A stretch of DNA of 64,000 nucleotides from Linnemannia hyalina (Eukaryota; Mortierellomycota; Mortierellomycetes; Mortierellales; Mortierellaceae): contig JAHRHY010000017.1 in the NCBI GenBank assembly GCA_019671135.1, forward strand, positions 62,001 to 126,000, given 5' to 3'. Below, piece by piece: positions 1 to 12,199 of this stretch (its first letter is position 1; the number at the start of each line of letters is the position of its first letter). The notes under the pieces were generated by a model. That model saw nothing but the letters and a program-made list of their open reading frames with translations. It made no database searches and was not told the origin of the DNA. The position numbers were made by a program, and so were the translations under genes.

Positions 1-378
1 GGTTGTATTCCCGGTGGCATCCCTGGTTGCATCCCCGATGGCATCCCTGGTTGCATCCCCGGTGGCAATCCAGATGGCATCCCCGCCTGCATTCCTGGCT
101 GCATTCCTGGCTGCATTCCTGGAGGCATCCCGGGAAATCCTGCAGTGATAGGTTTCGCGGTACCACCTAGGTGAAGGTGCTGGTTCTGCTGTTGCTGCAT
201 CTGAGCAAACATCCGTTGCTGTTGCTGTTGCTGCTGTTGAAGAATCAAGTTGTTTTGCATGGGATGTTGCCCGGGAATAGGCTGTCCATGCATTGGAACC
301 GGCGAAGGTCCAACTGGCATGACCCCCTGTGGATGTCCCACCATTTGTTGGTGCATCTGCTGTTGTTGTTGCTGATGC

Positions 379-409
<31 letters not shown>

Positions 410-836
410 GCTGTTGTTGTTGCTGTTGTTGTTGTTGTTGCTGCTGCTGTTGCTGCTGCAATTGCTGTTGCTGTTGGTGCTGTTGCTGTTGGTGCTGCTG
501 CTGCTGCTGCTGCTGTTGCTGCTGTTGCTGTTGTTGTTGTTGAAGAAGTTGTTGCTGCTGCAATTGAAGCTGCTGAAGTTGGAATTGATGCTGTTGTTGT
601 TGCTGTGGCGGTTGGTTCTTCAAGCCGGCTCGTTGCTGCAACTGAAGCTGTTGTTGCTGTTGTTGTTGTTGAAACTGCTTCTGTTGCATCTGCTGGAGCA
701 AAAGCTGCTGCTGTTGTTGCTGTTGAAACTGCTGCTGCTGTAGCTGAGCGTGTTGCTGTTGCTGCAAGGGAGTCATCCCTTGAAGTTGCTGTGGTGGTCG
801 TTGCTGCTGCATGGCGCCTGTCAATTGGGGGTTCAT
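1..836 (-). CDS. Glutamine-rich protein, 5' part of gene (partial)
   Basis: The frame is open from an ATG at 836-834 to the window edge, so only the N-terminal ~278 residues are present. An in-frame stop (TAA) lies five codons upstream of the ATG, which supports this start. The protein begins MNPQLTGAMQQQ and is dominated by CAG/CAA-encoded glutamine runs, the longest near 360-560, interrupted by Leu, His and Met. Towards the window edge it turns into a Gly-Met-Pro/Gln-Pro-Gly-Met tandem repeat (about 1-140). Such composition is typical of fungal transcriptional coregulators (Mediator tail, SAGA or SWI/SNF subunits), but no diagnostic domain is visible here, so the function stays open. Mixed CAG/CAA codons argue for selection on the peptide rather than pure repeat slippage. 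The complementary strand reads as poly-Leu or poly-Val and is a shadow. Confidence 0.75.
355..560. repeat. Trinucleotide (CAG/CAA on minus) low-complexity tract
   Basis: A nearly uninterrupted run of TGT/TGC triplets on the plus strand encodes polyglutamine in the minus-strand gene. It is imperfect, with CAG and CAA mixed, and is likely length-polymorphic. Confidence 0.8.
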
Positions 837-1677
837 CGGAACGGCGATTTAAAAGACTTGATCTAGGGGAGTCCTGAGAGTGGCTCGTAGTCCATCAAAC
901 GCACGACGACAGACGATCGGTATGAGCTCGAGGGGCGGGGTGAGGGTGTCCCCTGTCTTGAATAGTCTGGTGATGGGATGGAAGATGGGTCCACCCGAGA
1001 AGAGTCGTCAATTCACGCAGACGAAAGGCGCGTGTGTATGCTTGAGTTGTCAACGAGGTGGATTCACGAGCGTTGAGGGATGGAAAGAGAGGTCGCGCTA
1101 GGGATGAGTGATGACTCCTGTTGCGGCAAGTTCTTGCTGTCTCCTGGGGGTTTTCAGGGAGGAGGAGGATCTCTCGGTGTTGTTGTTGTTGTTGTCCTCC
1201 AAAAGAGAAATAATATGGGGAAGAAAAGAAAAAAAAGACGCGACGATGAGGCCTTGGCTGAGCGGGTGGTCAAGCCCAAAAGGATGAGGAGAAGAAGAAG
1301 AAGAAGAGGTGGAAGTAGGTTGAGCTTGGAAATAAAGAAACAGCAGCGAAGGAGGGGATGGGTGGATGGGAGGGCGGACAGAGTGGGACAGGGAGGAGAA
1401 AGGAAAACGACAAAGATTAATGAGAGAGAAAAGGGGAGAGGCCACTCGTTCGGTGGCTTGCACAAAATCAACGAGGAAGAGGAAGAGGAAAAGGAAGAAA
1501 GAAAAAATTGGAGTGGGTACGGTAGGCATGTGCGGTACGCGTCTTTTAATGTATTTTATTCACAAGACACGGCACGACACGACACGAAGTGACAAGTAAA
1601 GACAAGAAAGAAAGAGAGAAGGAAGGAAAGAGGGAAGGAAGGAACCAAAGGATTGAAATGGATACAACAAACTGCGT
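837..1677 (-). promoter_or_regulatory. Intergenic region upstream of the Gln-rich gene
   Basis: No convincing coding region. On the minus strand it is strongly pyrimidine-rich (about 1180-1680), the usual look of fungal promoters and leaders in this window. It separates the Gln-rich gene from the 3' end of the UBAP1-like gene, which is on the same strand, so it holds the terminator of one and the promoter of the other. The many short frames here are low-complexity. Confidence 0.5.
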
Positions 1678-4043
1678 CTACTCGTCCCAGTCAAGAAGAT
1701 GGTTAGTCGCCTTCTCAAGGTCATAGTCGTACTTCTCAAGCGCACTCCGGCTCTGCTCCCGTGTAAAGCCCATGCTCGCAAGTTGGCTGATCAGCGACTC
1801 GGCCTGAGGAGGAGCCGGCGCAACTTGCTGCTGTTGCTGCGAATCATCCAAATCCTGTCCAGTCCGGCCTTCCGCCTCATTGAAACCTCCATGCATACCC
1901 GTCGCCATCGTCTTCTTGTTAGACCCAAGTATCCCATGAAGCATCTCGTGATCCTTTGGAGGGCGTGGCTTGAGTGCCGGTGGTGCGGCTCCGCCAACGC
2001 CACCACCTGTGCTGCCTCCAATTCCTCCTGATCCAATGGCCGACGATACTGATGTTCCTTGTGTTGGGGGATGAGGTGGTGGAGGCAGAGGAGGCCTCGG
2101 AGGAGTCATTGAACGATCCATGACAGCGACGTGGTCCAGTCCGGCCGACGTGGGAGAATCTGTCGAGCCCGGGTCATTTGGTCGAATGGGACGGGCTGGC
2201 AGCCGGGGCCTATTTGCTCCTGCCGTGGGGCCACCCGACATCACTGCTGTCGTCGAAGAATGCACAGACGGGGATGTCGTCATGGCCCGTGGTGGTGGTG
2301 GTAAAGGTGGCGGAGAAGGTGAGGCGTTTCCAAAGCGAACGTGTTGTTGACTAGGGGTCAGGCCCGTGGTCGGGTGAGCGCCAATCCCGCCAGTGGAATG
2401 GCGGTGTTGCTGCTGGTGGTGCTGAAGGGCCGCCTGTTGTTGTGCAATGCCTGTGAGTTTTGTTGGAGGCACAAAGGATGCGACAGGGCCAGGTGAAGAG
2501 TTGTATGCAGCTCTTGGGGGAGGGTTGGCTCCAGAGTAAGGGTACTGGCCAAGGACGGAATGGTCGGTAGGTTGGTGGTACTGCTGGTGCTGATGCTGGT
2601 ATGGGTATGCTGACTGCGAAAGAGAGTGTTGCGATTGCTGCGACTGCATATGTTGAGATTGCTGGTTACGAGACGACGAAATGGAGCTATCCTGCTGCAT
2701 GGTCGAATTGTTGTGGCCCATCTGCTGAGAGATCACATCCTTGAGTGCCGTGAGGTCATCCACAGGCGTATCCCAGGGATCTGGTGGTCCAAGCCCTTGC
2801 TCAAACTCTCTATAGTCCAGTCTGGTCGTATTGAACGAAGGCATTGTCGATTTCTATTGTTCAGGGCGTAGAAACCCCCCGATTTGACCCAGGTTAGTAA
2901 CGGCGCTGCCTCCTCTTGCAGCATTAGTCAGGATTACCGTTTTGAATGTAGATATAATTACCTCTGAGACAGGATCGCGCTCATGCCAGGTTCTGGGCGC
3001 AGACGAGGAGGACTCCTCTTCAAGACAACTATCGCGCAGCATTCCTGTCAATTCAGACAGGGGAACAGCCTGAACGATAACCTCTTCCTCCGATCCGTCG
3101 TTACTCTCACTTTCTGCTCCATCTTGGGTTGGAGAGACGATCTCTTCGCGCTGACTCTCTCCCTGAGGCGATGGTTGACCGTTGTCTGTGGATCCGTCAT
3201 CCTTGCCGCGATTGCTCGGTCCTTCGTCAGCAGAATCTCTGGTTTCGAATTCACTGTAGTCAAATCGATTGCCGGCGAACTTGGATGTGATTGCCTGGGC
3301 GCTGGAAGTGGTTTGCTCCTTCACCTGCGCTGTTGCCATGGTCGGAGTTAGGATGCGACGGTCGTCATTGTCTAGAAAGCCAGGGGCAATCTTTCGCGCC
3401 ATGGTGATGCGCTCCTGTTTCAAGCGGGCCTGTCGTTCCTCGGCATACAGCTTGTAGGCACTCTCCCTTGCTTCAATTGCCGCGGCTTCCTCCGCCATGA
3501 TGCGTTGGTACTCCTGAACAATCCTGTGCTCCAAGGAGAAGTCGTGATATCGCTAAATTTTCAAAGACAATGTGGAAAAACTGTTGGTAAACTAAAAAAA
3601 AAAAAAGAGGGCGAGAGAACCTTGGGGTGGAGGTGAAAAGGGTTGCGCACTGTAGCGCGCTATTCAAAACATACTCGCTGAATGACATCTTCGGGCAATG
3701 GGTGCATATCGTACGGCGGTGAAATCTAAGATGGTATTGATGACAATGAGTTGACCTGGTGGTGAACAAGAAAGCGCCAAGAAACATCCAATTGCAATAT
3801 AACGGTGCTCTTGTTTGCTCTATTCTTGAAAGTTCAAAAGGTAACAAAGGGTAGCGGCCACTTACAGGCGAAGGCACCTTGAAGAGAGGCGAGGCAATCA
3901 TGCGAACGTTCTCTACATCATGGTAAGGTGATGCATCTATGCAGAAGTAGACGGGCAAGGAATAAAATACATTTGTCAGTTGGATTGCATCAGAGAAAGA
4001 GAGCTTTAGCATGCAAAGAGGAGGACGTACGATGGTGTGCCAT
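1678..4043 (-). CDS. UBAP1-like ESCRT-I subunit (UMA and UBA domains)
   Basis: Five exons join in phase: 4043-4031, 3936-3866, 3725-3675, 3552-2962 and 2853-1678, giving 633 aa. Each junction has GT-AG ends (GTACGT, GTAAGT, GTATGT, GTAATT donors). Residues ~20-65 resemble the UMA domain of metazoan UBAP1: a Pro-rich PLFKVPSP segment, then a YHDFSLEHRIVQEY helix comparable to DFSLEKK in UBAP1. Further parallels follow in order: an alanine/glutamate-rich helix, an ILTPT motif, a FDYSEFE element and LDYREFEQGLGPPDPWD with a TALKDVI helix. The C terminus is a clear UBA domain (SQLASMGFTREQSRSALE, ending LLDWDE). The middle is disordered, Gln/Pro-rich. In animals UBAP1 is an ESCRT-I subunit that sorts ubiquitinated membrane cargo at endosomes; I infer the same role here. 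The first coding exon is only 13 nt, so the start is the weakest part of the model. Confidence 0.75.
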
Positions 4044-4293
4044 TTGGCGAGAAGGGGTGGGAACAAGAACGTGGCTTTGTAGTGGATGTGAACGAGAATG
4101 AGTATGAGTGTGCTTATTGTATGTAATATGCAGTTGTGGACTCGATGCGATGGTGGAGGAAGTGGTGGTGTGTGTGTGCGTATGAGAGAGAGAGGGAAGA
4201 AGGGAAGGGGCCATATGGCATACATTTTGGATTTAGGATGTCGCCGCATGAGGGGCCCTTAATTAAGTATTATTTATGACATCTGTCTTCTAA

Positions 4294-5672
4294 TTATCGG
4301 TACTCGACTGACCCAAACGACCGTTCCTGAATTGGCGCCAGGAGGAGCTGCTGGAATCTGATCACGGATGGAAAAAAGAGATAATGCCATAGGTAGGTAA
4401 GTGACTGGGTGTTGAATGTAGCATGTGCATAATTAGAAAAAGAAAGCACACCGCGACACTTACTTCTCGCTGGAATGGTGGTAATAAAAGCCGATGATAT
4501 GACCCGTCACTTTGCTATAACATATGTAGTAGAATCCCGCAAAGCTGGCTCCCGTAATTCCTTGCACTTGGTGGTCAGGTACTAGAAAGTGCTCCTTCCA
4601 CCGCATAAACACAACATCCTCGCTCCTATGATCGTACGTCTGTGAGTCATAGTGGTGACGGTAGGTGCACTTTGACGCCCGACCCTCGCCCTTGTCCACA
4701 TGCTTGTCCCGTCCACAAAAGACTGAACTCGACAGGCACTCAAACGGTCTGAACAGCGTCTAAGTAAAGAATACGGAAAAAGGAGGTAAGTTTTCCATGC
4801 CATACAAATAAACATACAAAACTGCACAGTGGCAGAGGTGTGTGAGCGCGTGTGCATGTGTGCATGAATGCGCCGTGTTTACCCAATGCTCTTCATCGAC
4901 TAGTTCGTCGGCATCCCATTTGCGGGTGAAGAACGAATGCTTGGGCCCAATGATCTCTGCCTCAAAGTACGTCGTCAACTCGGGGTATTCCTCGGTCAAT
5001 CCCTTGATATGGAGGTACCCGCACAGGAAGGAGTCGTTCAGATCGACATGCTAATATTATTCTCCCAATAGAACAGAACAGAACAAAAGCGAAAACAATG
5101 GGATCATGTTAGGTAATAAACAGAGAAAGATCATATCCACAACCTTCTTTTAGGATCGAATGCCAAATGGCAATACAACAATAATCAGTAACGTTTGCAA
5201 CAACAGCGACAACGATAACCACGCCGGAGAGGGTCCTTTCAAGAATGCAATGGCATACTCTCAATCTAGTACTTAAGCAAAAGCCGGATGTAACTGGTAC
5301 CTTGATATCGACAACGACATCATAGCTATGGCTCCCTGATCGCTGTTTCCCCTGAAATCGAGATCCTGTGTAGAGGTGAAAGGTCTTTGAGGGATGAACC
5401 CTGACGGCCTCATAGGGGTCTAGTTTCCGACGCTGCTGCTTCTGTTGGTGGCGTTGAAGAAGCTCGAACTGTCGCTGCTTGGCCTGCTGTTTCCGGATTG
5501 CCATCGAACTCGAGTGAAGTGCGCAGGTTGGCGAGTGTGCGTTGAGCTCCATCGTCTCAATGTCATCGGAATGGAGGAGCCCTCCAAGTGGCGAGGGACA
5601 GGTACAGGTTGACTGCCGAGTTGTTTCTCTTGTGCGCTCTGCGTTTGGTCTGATCAGATTATTTGCTGGCAT
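4294..5672 (-). CDS. GID4: GID4/VID24, substrate receptor of GID/CTLH E3 ligase
   Basis: Four exons, 5672-5301, 5050-4883, 4759-4464 and 4357-4294, join in phase to 299 aa, close to the human protein's 300. The N-terminal ~75 residues are unconserved and Gln/Arg-rich. The conserved beta-barrel follows: [20 protein letters not shown], then [59 protein letters not shown] and a final [11 protein letters not shown]. These match the Vid24/GID4 family block by block. In yeast GID4 binds Pro/N-degrons of gluconeogenic enzymes and hands them to the RING subunits, so glucose return triggers their degradation; the same role is inferred here. Donors are GTACCA, GTAAAC and GTAAGT. The last coding exon is only 64 nt. 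The gene ends about 250 bp upstream of the UBAP1-like start on the same strand. Confidence 0.93.
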
Positions 5673-6003
5673 TGCAGTAGTGTTCTGTTGTGAAAAGTGA
5701 TGGTTGTAGCGGTAGTATGTGTGTGTGTGTTTTTTTGGTGTGTTTGAGTAAACAGGATGATGACGATGAGAGAAGAAAAAATAAAAAGAGAGGGAAAAAA
5801 AAGGGGGAGACGGGAATGTCTAAACAAGGCCCTGTCTTGTTGAGTCGCTTGCCCTGTCTGGTTGACTGGATGTGCCTTAACTTGCCTTGACTTGTCTTGA
5901 CCTGGATTGTCTTGGCTGCCCGGTCCGTCCCCGTGCGGCAGGCTCATAATTGTAAACTGATTGGTTCCCCTTGGGGTTTGGGCGAAATGTCGACATTTTT
6001 TTT
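5673..6003 (-). promoter_or_regulatory. Short intergenic, GID4 promoter / MED27 3' flank
   Basis: About 330 bp between two minus-strand genes. It contains a pyrimidine-rich leader on the minus strand (5690-5830) just before the GID4 start and a T-run directly after the MED27 stop on the plus view (A-run in the transcript). No coding signal seen. Confidence 0.5.
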
Positions 6004-7934
6004 TTATTTCTTCTGGCAGGCGGGGTGGAAGGGAAGGGCCATGCCCTGCTCATCATACGTGTACAGCGTCGGGGGCAGATGCTTGAACTGCTGCGAGTCA
6101 AAATAAAGGTGCTTCCCACATCCCGAACATGGCGCCGTAAACAATGTCGAATACATCGATATCCACTCCTATCGTATATGAATCAATTCATAAACAGAAC
6201 ATTAAATAAGAAAAGGCACATTCTCAATGACAATTGTGCAATCATCGCTTTGCTCGGGTTCGTAACGTGTCGGGGTTAGTTGTGTCGGGTGTCGGGTCGA
6301 GGCACTACTTACAAGGACAAGTCCGAGGAGGGAGCGTGGCGCCCTGTCCATGAAATAATCCACTGCGCCCACTGCAATCTGCGAGATTTTCTTGAACACC
6401 AGATGACTCGAGTCTTCCCAAACTGAATTCTGGTGCAGTGAACAAAAAAAAAAAGGTGCAAACTGTAAGTATCAGCACAAGGGCACTCGGCAGAAAAAAA
6501 AGTAATAAACAGATTCTCCGATGCAATAAGGACAAATAGTCGAAGCAGTACCTCCTCTCCGGCTCCAAACACAACCAGTCGCGATATCGACAGACAGCGA
6601 CCCTTCCTGTTTGCTTCCAGGACGATGAACGCATTCATGACTCCTGACACATTGACCTAGGTCAGTGCGAATTAGAAGAACTTAGTTAACTCATTTCACT
6701 TCGCAAATATACTGATAAAGTTCCTGTAAAACTGCCTTGAGCTGTACCTTGAGGGTAGAGAACGGAAATGACTGATGTGTCTCCAATCGACTGGCGCGGA
6801 CTTTTGTTCCCGACTTTCTTACTTTCCGCTCAAACCACCGCAACGTATCATCTACCGAAAGACTAGGCAGATATATATTAGTTTGTGTTATTTATCTTAC
6901 TTTGAATGAGTGAAATGGGCGCCATCCCTAACTTTCTGATTTTTTACAGAGCACTTACTTTGCATATTCTGGACCCTTTTCGCTTTCAAAGGTGGCTACA
7001 ACAACCCCAGGCAATGACTTTGCTGGACTAGAATGATATAAAATATCATGGCATGAAGAAGAGCAATGAGAATCTGCAAGAGTCCTGCACATTTGTTCAC
7101 AATCCACCGAGAAAGAAAAAATATGTCCTTACACCGCATTGTCCTTGTCTTCCTGCTGAGCTTCCTTCTGCTTTGTTTCCAGCGATCTAACAGCAGAAAC
7201 AGTGGACCGTCAGTTGCAAAGTTTCCCAAAGTATCAAGAGGTCTCTATCAGGGGCATACGATTTCTTCAAAGATAACAAACTGACGACATACATTGGTGA
7301 AGGTCCTTGCAACTTTGGAAGCTCCATCGACTGTGTATCATTCAAAAGCCCTAAGATCCGACAAGACAGGTAGGGTTAGTTTGAATACTATTTAAGAATA
7401 TTTCTCCAAAGCTAACAGGTGTCAATTCAGTGCACAACACCACGGTAGTTGCCCACACCTTCAGAGTTGACCGCCAGCTTTGCTAAGGACTCCAATGCGG
7501 TATATGTAAACTTTGCGTTTTCCCGAAATGCTGCTCCTGATAGTGGTGCTACTGAGTATCGATTGAGCCAAGTGAACAATGTGAACGTTAATATTCTGGT
7601 TGCCTTTTGATACGCTGGGAACAAAAAGAAAAAGAAAGGTGGAGGCGCCAGGCTACGTACGTGACCGTCCTTGAAGGATGTGGAAGACGTGATGAACAGA
7701 GAGACGGACATCGTTCAACTAGGTGATGACAATCGTATAAACAAGCGATCCTGTCAGCTTCAAACTTCAGTTTCTTCTCCATGAGAGCCGGTTCCTTGTT
7801 GTTACTATTGATGAGCGCGTCGAGTTGGGGGTGGGAAGGTTGGTGTCAAGTACCGAGTTGATCATAAGTTCGACGTCATGGAGGGCGTTTTGTGTCTTTT
7901 CCAGTGCGGCAGCGATGTCTTCTTGCTCAGTCAT
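6004..7934 (-). CDS. MED27: Mediator complex subunit 27
   Basis: Ten exons join in phase to 320 aa: 7934-7806, 7718-7661, 7551-7459, 7350-7293, 7186-7133, 7027-6959, 6862-6748, 6656-6552, 6429-6313, 6168-6004. The C-terminal quarter is diagnostic: NAFIVLEANRKGRCL and a WEDSSHLVFKKISQIA helix precede a Cys-containing module (TLFTAPCSGCGKHL, then FHPACQKK). The same order of elements closes animal MED27 (PCQRCGKFL and a final His/Cys pair), and the length fits (human 311). MED27 belongs to the Mediator tail/upper-tail module and relays activator signals to RNA polymerase II in the nucleus. The N-terminal half is mostly helical (EQEDIAAALEKTQNALHDVE). The exon 3 donor (GTGTGG) and the exon 3 acceptor are the least certain junctions. 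It diverges from the RPL17 gene. Confidence 0.88.
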
Positions 7935-8906
7935 TGTTCCGTTTGCTGTATATTTGTGGTTGTTCAGTGCAGTTGATATGAGAAGCTGAGTGTTTGAGTG
8001 CTCCTGTTGTGGTGCGTTCGCGGGTGTGGGTGTGGGTGTGGGTGTGAGTGAGCGAGAGTATTGGAAGGCAGTTTTAGATATGTAGGAGTAAGTCTTTGAA
8101 TGGCAGGCGTGGCTTTTTCATGTCCGTTTGAGTCTGGAATTTGATTTTTATGACTCTGGCTGGTGGGTTACTTCGTCCTTCTTTCCTCTATCTCTAATCC
8201 AAAGGTAGAGACTTGCAGAGACAGTCACAGCCTTCAGGAGGATATTGCCCTTGGATAGGGCACATACATGCTCACACCGACACATCGATCACGCATCCAA
8301 GGGCCCAGTATCACATCCAACTAGCTACACCCGCAACGCACCCATCAACACCCATTCATCCATCACCATCCCCGTCGCCAATATTACCGCCAAACCCAAC
8401 TCTGCCAAATTCATCAAAATGGCTCCACTGCCGTCCCTTGTTCAAAAATGAACCAACACAAACATCTCGTCGTCTCTTTGACAAAAAAAAAAAAAAAAAA
8501 AACAAAGAGTGCCACAATCAAGAGCAGGAAAGCCAGCTGTTCTTTACAAAAAAAAAGAACGAATCTATTGCCAGCAGGACACAGGAAATCTCAGACATCA
8601 ATCTTATGAATCATCGCTCAACCAGGAAGGATCACGGTCAAATCAGGATCCAGGGAGAAGGATGAACTGAATCAGCCCAAAGACGAAATGCTAGGGGAAA
8701 CGCTGCATCACCGCCACTGGGATTGATTTTGTCCTTCAAGAGACAGCTCAACAGTCCAAGCTGCATACTGTTAGCTCCAGAGGAGACAGACGTGGACAGA
8801 CAGGAGACGACAATCAAGAGCAAGAAGGCACTATGTCCAAAGAGACAGAGGGAGAACTGCCGCTAACCATGTCTTGCTGTTTGCTTTTTGTTGCCTATAG
8901 GACAAA
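7935..8906. promoter_or_regulatory. Divergent promoter region MED27 / RPL17
   Basis: This 970-bp region lies between divergently transcribed genes. A GTGGGT-type repeat stretch (about 8020-8050) is near MED27. A C/A-rich tract and an A-run (8481-8500) are on the RPL17 side. A CCTATAG acceptor-like site sits just before GACAAAATG, so RPL17 may also carry a 5'-UTR intron. No protein-coding exon is supported here. Confidence 0.4.
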
Positions 8907-9957
8907 ATGGTGAGATACGCTGCCACCCCTGCCAACAGCTCGAAGAGTAAGTCAAAACAGCCAGGAACAGGATGCTAGACAAGATCAACAGCAGGAAGCA
9001 AGCAACGCAACAAGAGAAAGAAGCTGTATTCTAAAAGAACGCGGAATCCTAATACGGCTCTACCCTCGACCATTTCCTTCCTATAGCTGCCTTGTCTCGT
9101 GGCTCCTACCTCCGTGTTCACTTCAAGAACACCCGTGAGGTCGCTGCTGCCATCTCCGGCATGAAGTTGAAGAAGGCCCTCACTTACCTCGAGGACGTCA
9201 AGGAGCACAAGCAGGCCATCCCTTTCCGTCGCTTCCACGGCGGTATCGGTCGCACTGCCCAGGCCAAGCCTTTCGGTATGACCATGGCTCGCTGGCCCGC
9301 CAAGTCCTGCGAGTTCGTCTTGGATTTGCTCAAGAACGCCGAGTCCAACGCCGAGGTAAACACCCCTCATTGCCAATCACTGAGGATGGTCTTTTTGTCG
9401 CATTCGGAAAGGAGGCAGACGTGTTATCTAAAGAATATGTCTACACCGGGACAACAACAACGGTCGCCAATTGACCTTGGGAATCTTTGTGAAGATAACG
9501 TGGGACGCAATTTAACACCGGCGCGTGGGGTTGTTGACTTTTCGTTTGAGTTGAATGAAGAGTGGGCGGTGTCTACTGAAGAGGGCCACAAAAAAAGACG
9601 AACACAAGATGATAAGTGAAGAAAAAGAGGCGAATCACAACAAGTACATGCCAATGGCTGATCGGCCGAGATGTTTATGATAATTAACAATCAATGTCTT
9701 TTTATGATTGAATGGAAATATAGGTCAAGGGCTTGGAGCAGGAGGCTCTTGTCATCAAGCACATTCAGGTCAACCAGGCTCCCCGCCAGCGTCGCCGCAC
9801 CTACCGTGCTCACGGTCGCATCAACCCCTACATGTCGTCCCCTTGCCACATCGAAATCATTCTCGCTGAGGAGAACGAGGCCGTCAAGCGTGAGGTTGAG
9901 GCCAAGAAGCCCAAGCTCAACGCTCGCCAGCTCGCTGCCCGTGCTCGTCGTGCTTAA
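8907..9957 (+). CDS. RPL17: 60S ribosomal protein L17 (uL22)
   Basis: Three exons, 8907-8946, 9087-9355 and 9724-9957, give 180 aa. The protein starts [13 protein letters not shown], continues [20 protein letters not shown] and ends in a basic tail ([13 protein letters not shown]); it is full-length for the uL22 family (~184 aa). Family hallmarks include the long beta-hairpin rich in Arg ([16 protein letters not shown]) that lines the nascent-peptide exit tunnel, and [10 protein letters not shown] near the end. Exon 1 ends with one base of a Thr codon (A|CT), so the ATG exon is only 40 nt. Introns are 140 and 368 nt, long for this window but common in ribosomal protein genes. Codon choice is strongly biased (AAG, CGT/CGC, GCC), as expected for a highly expressed gene. 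Confidence 0.97.
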
Positions 9958-10530
9958 GTAATAAAAACGCCGAGAAAGAAGGATAATTAAGAACTTGCTT
10001 TCTTTTTTCTCCTCTCTACTCTATCTCACGTCCAATTATCCTTTTTACTGTGGTTTTTCGTGCCTGGATGTTATATTGTGTCAGTTTGTGTGAATGCTTC
10101 TTTTTTGGGAGCCTTGTGCCAATACCTACTTTCCGTCTTGTGGTCACTCAAGATCCTTCGTGATATCTCTGCGAGTGTGCCTCCTTGTCAATATATTGAC
10201 AAGCATATCTAAGCATTCCAGAGATATCAGCGTTCCTTCTTCGACCATATGTACGACATCTGTGTGTAGTGTTTGTGCAGTGTTCGTGCAGTGTATGTGC
10301 ACTGTATGTGTAGCTTGTTTGTACGCGTAGTGAGTATTATTGAGCTGTGCACAGGTATGGACTGAACGACTGAATTGAATGTCAACCTTGGTGTCCTCGG
10401 CATTAGAGGACAGTAGAACAGTACAGTGTTCCGCTCCTACGATTGGACGACAAGCCACAGGTGGCAGAGATGTGCTTTTCAGACTTGTTTGCCGCTGCAA
10501 ACGCAAATCTTCCTCTTTTGATCAAAAATC

Positions 10531-12199
10531 ATGGTACTGATAAGCAGTCACGCATGACCAGCACAGGAGGAGGAAGGAGCAACGGGTCATCTACGCCGTG
10601 TAAAAATCGACATATGCGCAACTCGCGACACATACACACGCCATGCCGTATATCCATCGCCAACCATGCAACAATCCATCAATCGAACAAACCATCCGAC
10701 AACCAAACCCATCAATCATTGCAGTACCCGTATCTATGAGACGACCGACTGCACCCGCAGCTTCCACCACCGACAACCTGTATACATACTTACATATGTA
10801 TACCGACATCATCATCTTGCAGCAGAATGAACCCAATCGCAACAGCGCAAAGAAATAACAAACGGGCGTACTGCACCAGGAGCAACCAAACACTCCCATC
10901 AGCTCTTCTCAGGATGAACGAATCATCAAAATAGCAGCAAACACAATTCATCCTCTCAAAAGGAGACAGTGAGCAACCAAAGGATAAAGGATCACAGGAA
11001 GCAGGAAGGGATGACGATTACACCCACACAGCCACACAGCAACAGACCCAGATGTGGTCGCTATGAAACCATGGAGAACAGCAAAGACTGATCGTGTCGA
11101 TTCCGCCCTGTCTCAACGAACCCTTTCACTTAGGCTGATTCCACTGCTACCATCAGAACCCGCAAGTTCTTGACCAACCGCCTTTTGGCCAGAAAGCAAA
11201 TGGTAAGGACACTCACACCAACAACCAGAGGGCGCCGGCGATGCACAAAGGGACCAAAGGGAAACGAGCGAAGTGGAGGAGACCTATGCCCTTTTTTGCT
11301 TGCACCTTTGAGCAGGTCTACCGATTTTTGTCTAGAGAATCAGGCAACAGCAACCAACGACAACCTCCTCTTTTTTCCTTCCTCTTATGACTACAATTAC
11401 TATTAGGTTGTGGATATCATCCACCCTGCCCGCGCCAACATCTCCAAGGATGAGCTCCGCGAGAAGCTCGCCAAGATGTACAAGGTCGACAAGGAGGTTG
11501 TCTTTGTCTTCGGTTTCCGCACTGCTTTCGGTGGCGGAAAGTCGACTGGCTTTGCTTTGATCTACGACAACTTGGAGTCTGCCAAGAAGTTCGAGCCCAA
11601 GTACCGCCTTGTTCGCGTACGTATTCTTTTCTCCGTCCTTTGACCGAGCGACCCAACTGAACCAGCCCTCTTTGTCAAACAGGAACCGACACGCCGACAT
11701 ATCAAGTGGAGAGAATGGAGACAGGACATTACAACGTCAATACGGGACGTGTGGCATAAGAAGGAAGGAGGAGCACTTTCATTATTCAAAAACCAGGACT
11801 TTTGACAACATTCAAAGCAAGAGTCGACTTTTTGAGCGGGCCCTATTATCACTCGAGCAGTGACGGCGCGATCGATTTCTTTACACAAACCCGAGTCGCA
11901 ACAAAAACCGACTGCATGGATGACTTTTTTGTCTGAGGAAAATATCACTTTAACCAAAGCGACACCCACAGCCTCTTTGTACCTGACAGGAACACAATTT
12001 GTTCCAACTTGAACACACTTTGCGTTCGTGTCAAATAACTAACGACTGCTCTCTCCTTGTGTGCGTTCAACTTTTCAAACAATAGCACGGCCTCATGGAG
12101 ATCAAGAAGGCCTCCCGCAAGCAGCGCAAGGAGCGCAAGAACCGCAGCAAGAAGCTCCGCGGCACCAAGAAGGTCAAGGCCGCTGTTGCCAAGAAGTAA
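10531..12199 (+). CDS. RPS24: 40S ribosomal protein S24 (eS24)
   Basis: Three exons are secure: 11134-11202 ([20 protein letters not shown]), 11407-11616 ([20 protein letters not shown] to KYRLVR) and 12086-12199 ([18 protein letters not shown] to the stop). They lie in phase and match eS24 throughout; with an initiator Met the product is 131 aa, normal for the family (133-135). The first secure exon begins directly with the second codon, so the start codon must be on its own upstream exon. The best candidate is the ATG at 10531-10533, followed at once by GTACTG and preceded by a CT-rich leader (CTTCCTCTTTTG); this choice is inference. eS24 is in the small-subunit body and is needed for 18S rRNA processing. 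The intron before the last exon is 469 nt. If the candidate start is right, intron 1 is 600 nt. Confidence 0.93.

Noticed and set aside
171..877. Plus-strand frames of poly-Leu and poly-Val
   Set aside because: They are shadows of the minus-strand CAG/CAA glutamine tract, which has a proper ATG with an upstream stop.
1154..1529. Pyrimidine-rich minus-strand frames
   Set aside because: Low-complexity promoter/leader DNA.
3473..4249. A 258-codon minus-strand frame through the UBAP1-like gene
   Set aside because: It reads through introns; the spliced model in another phase joins cleanly and matches a known domain order.
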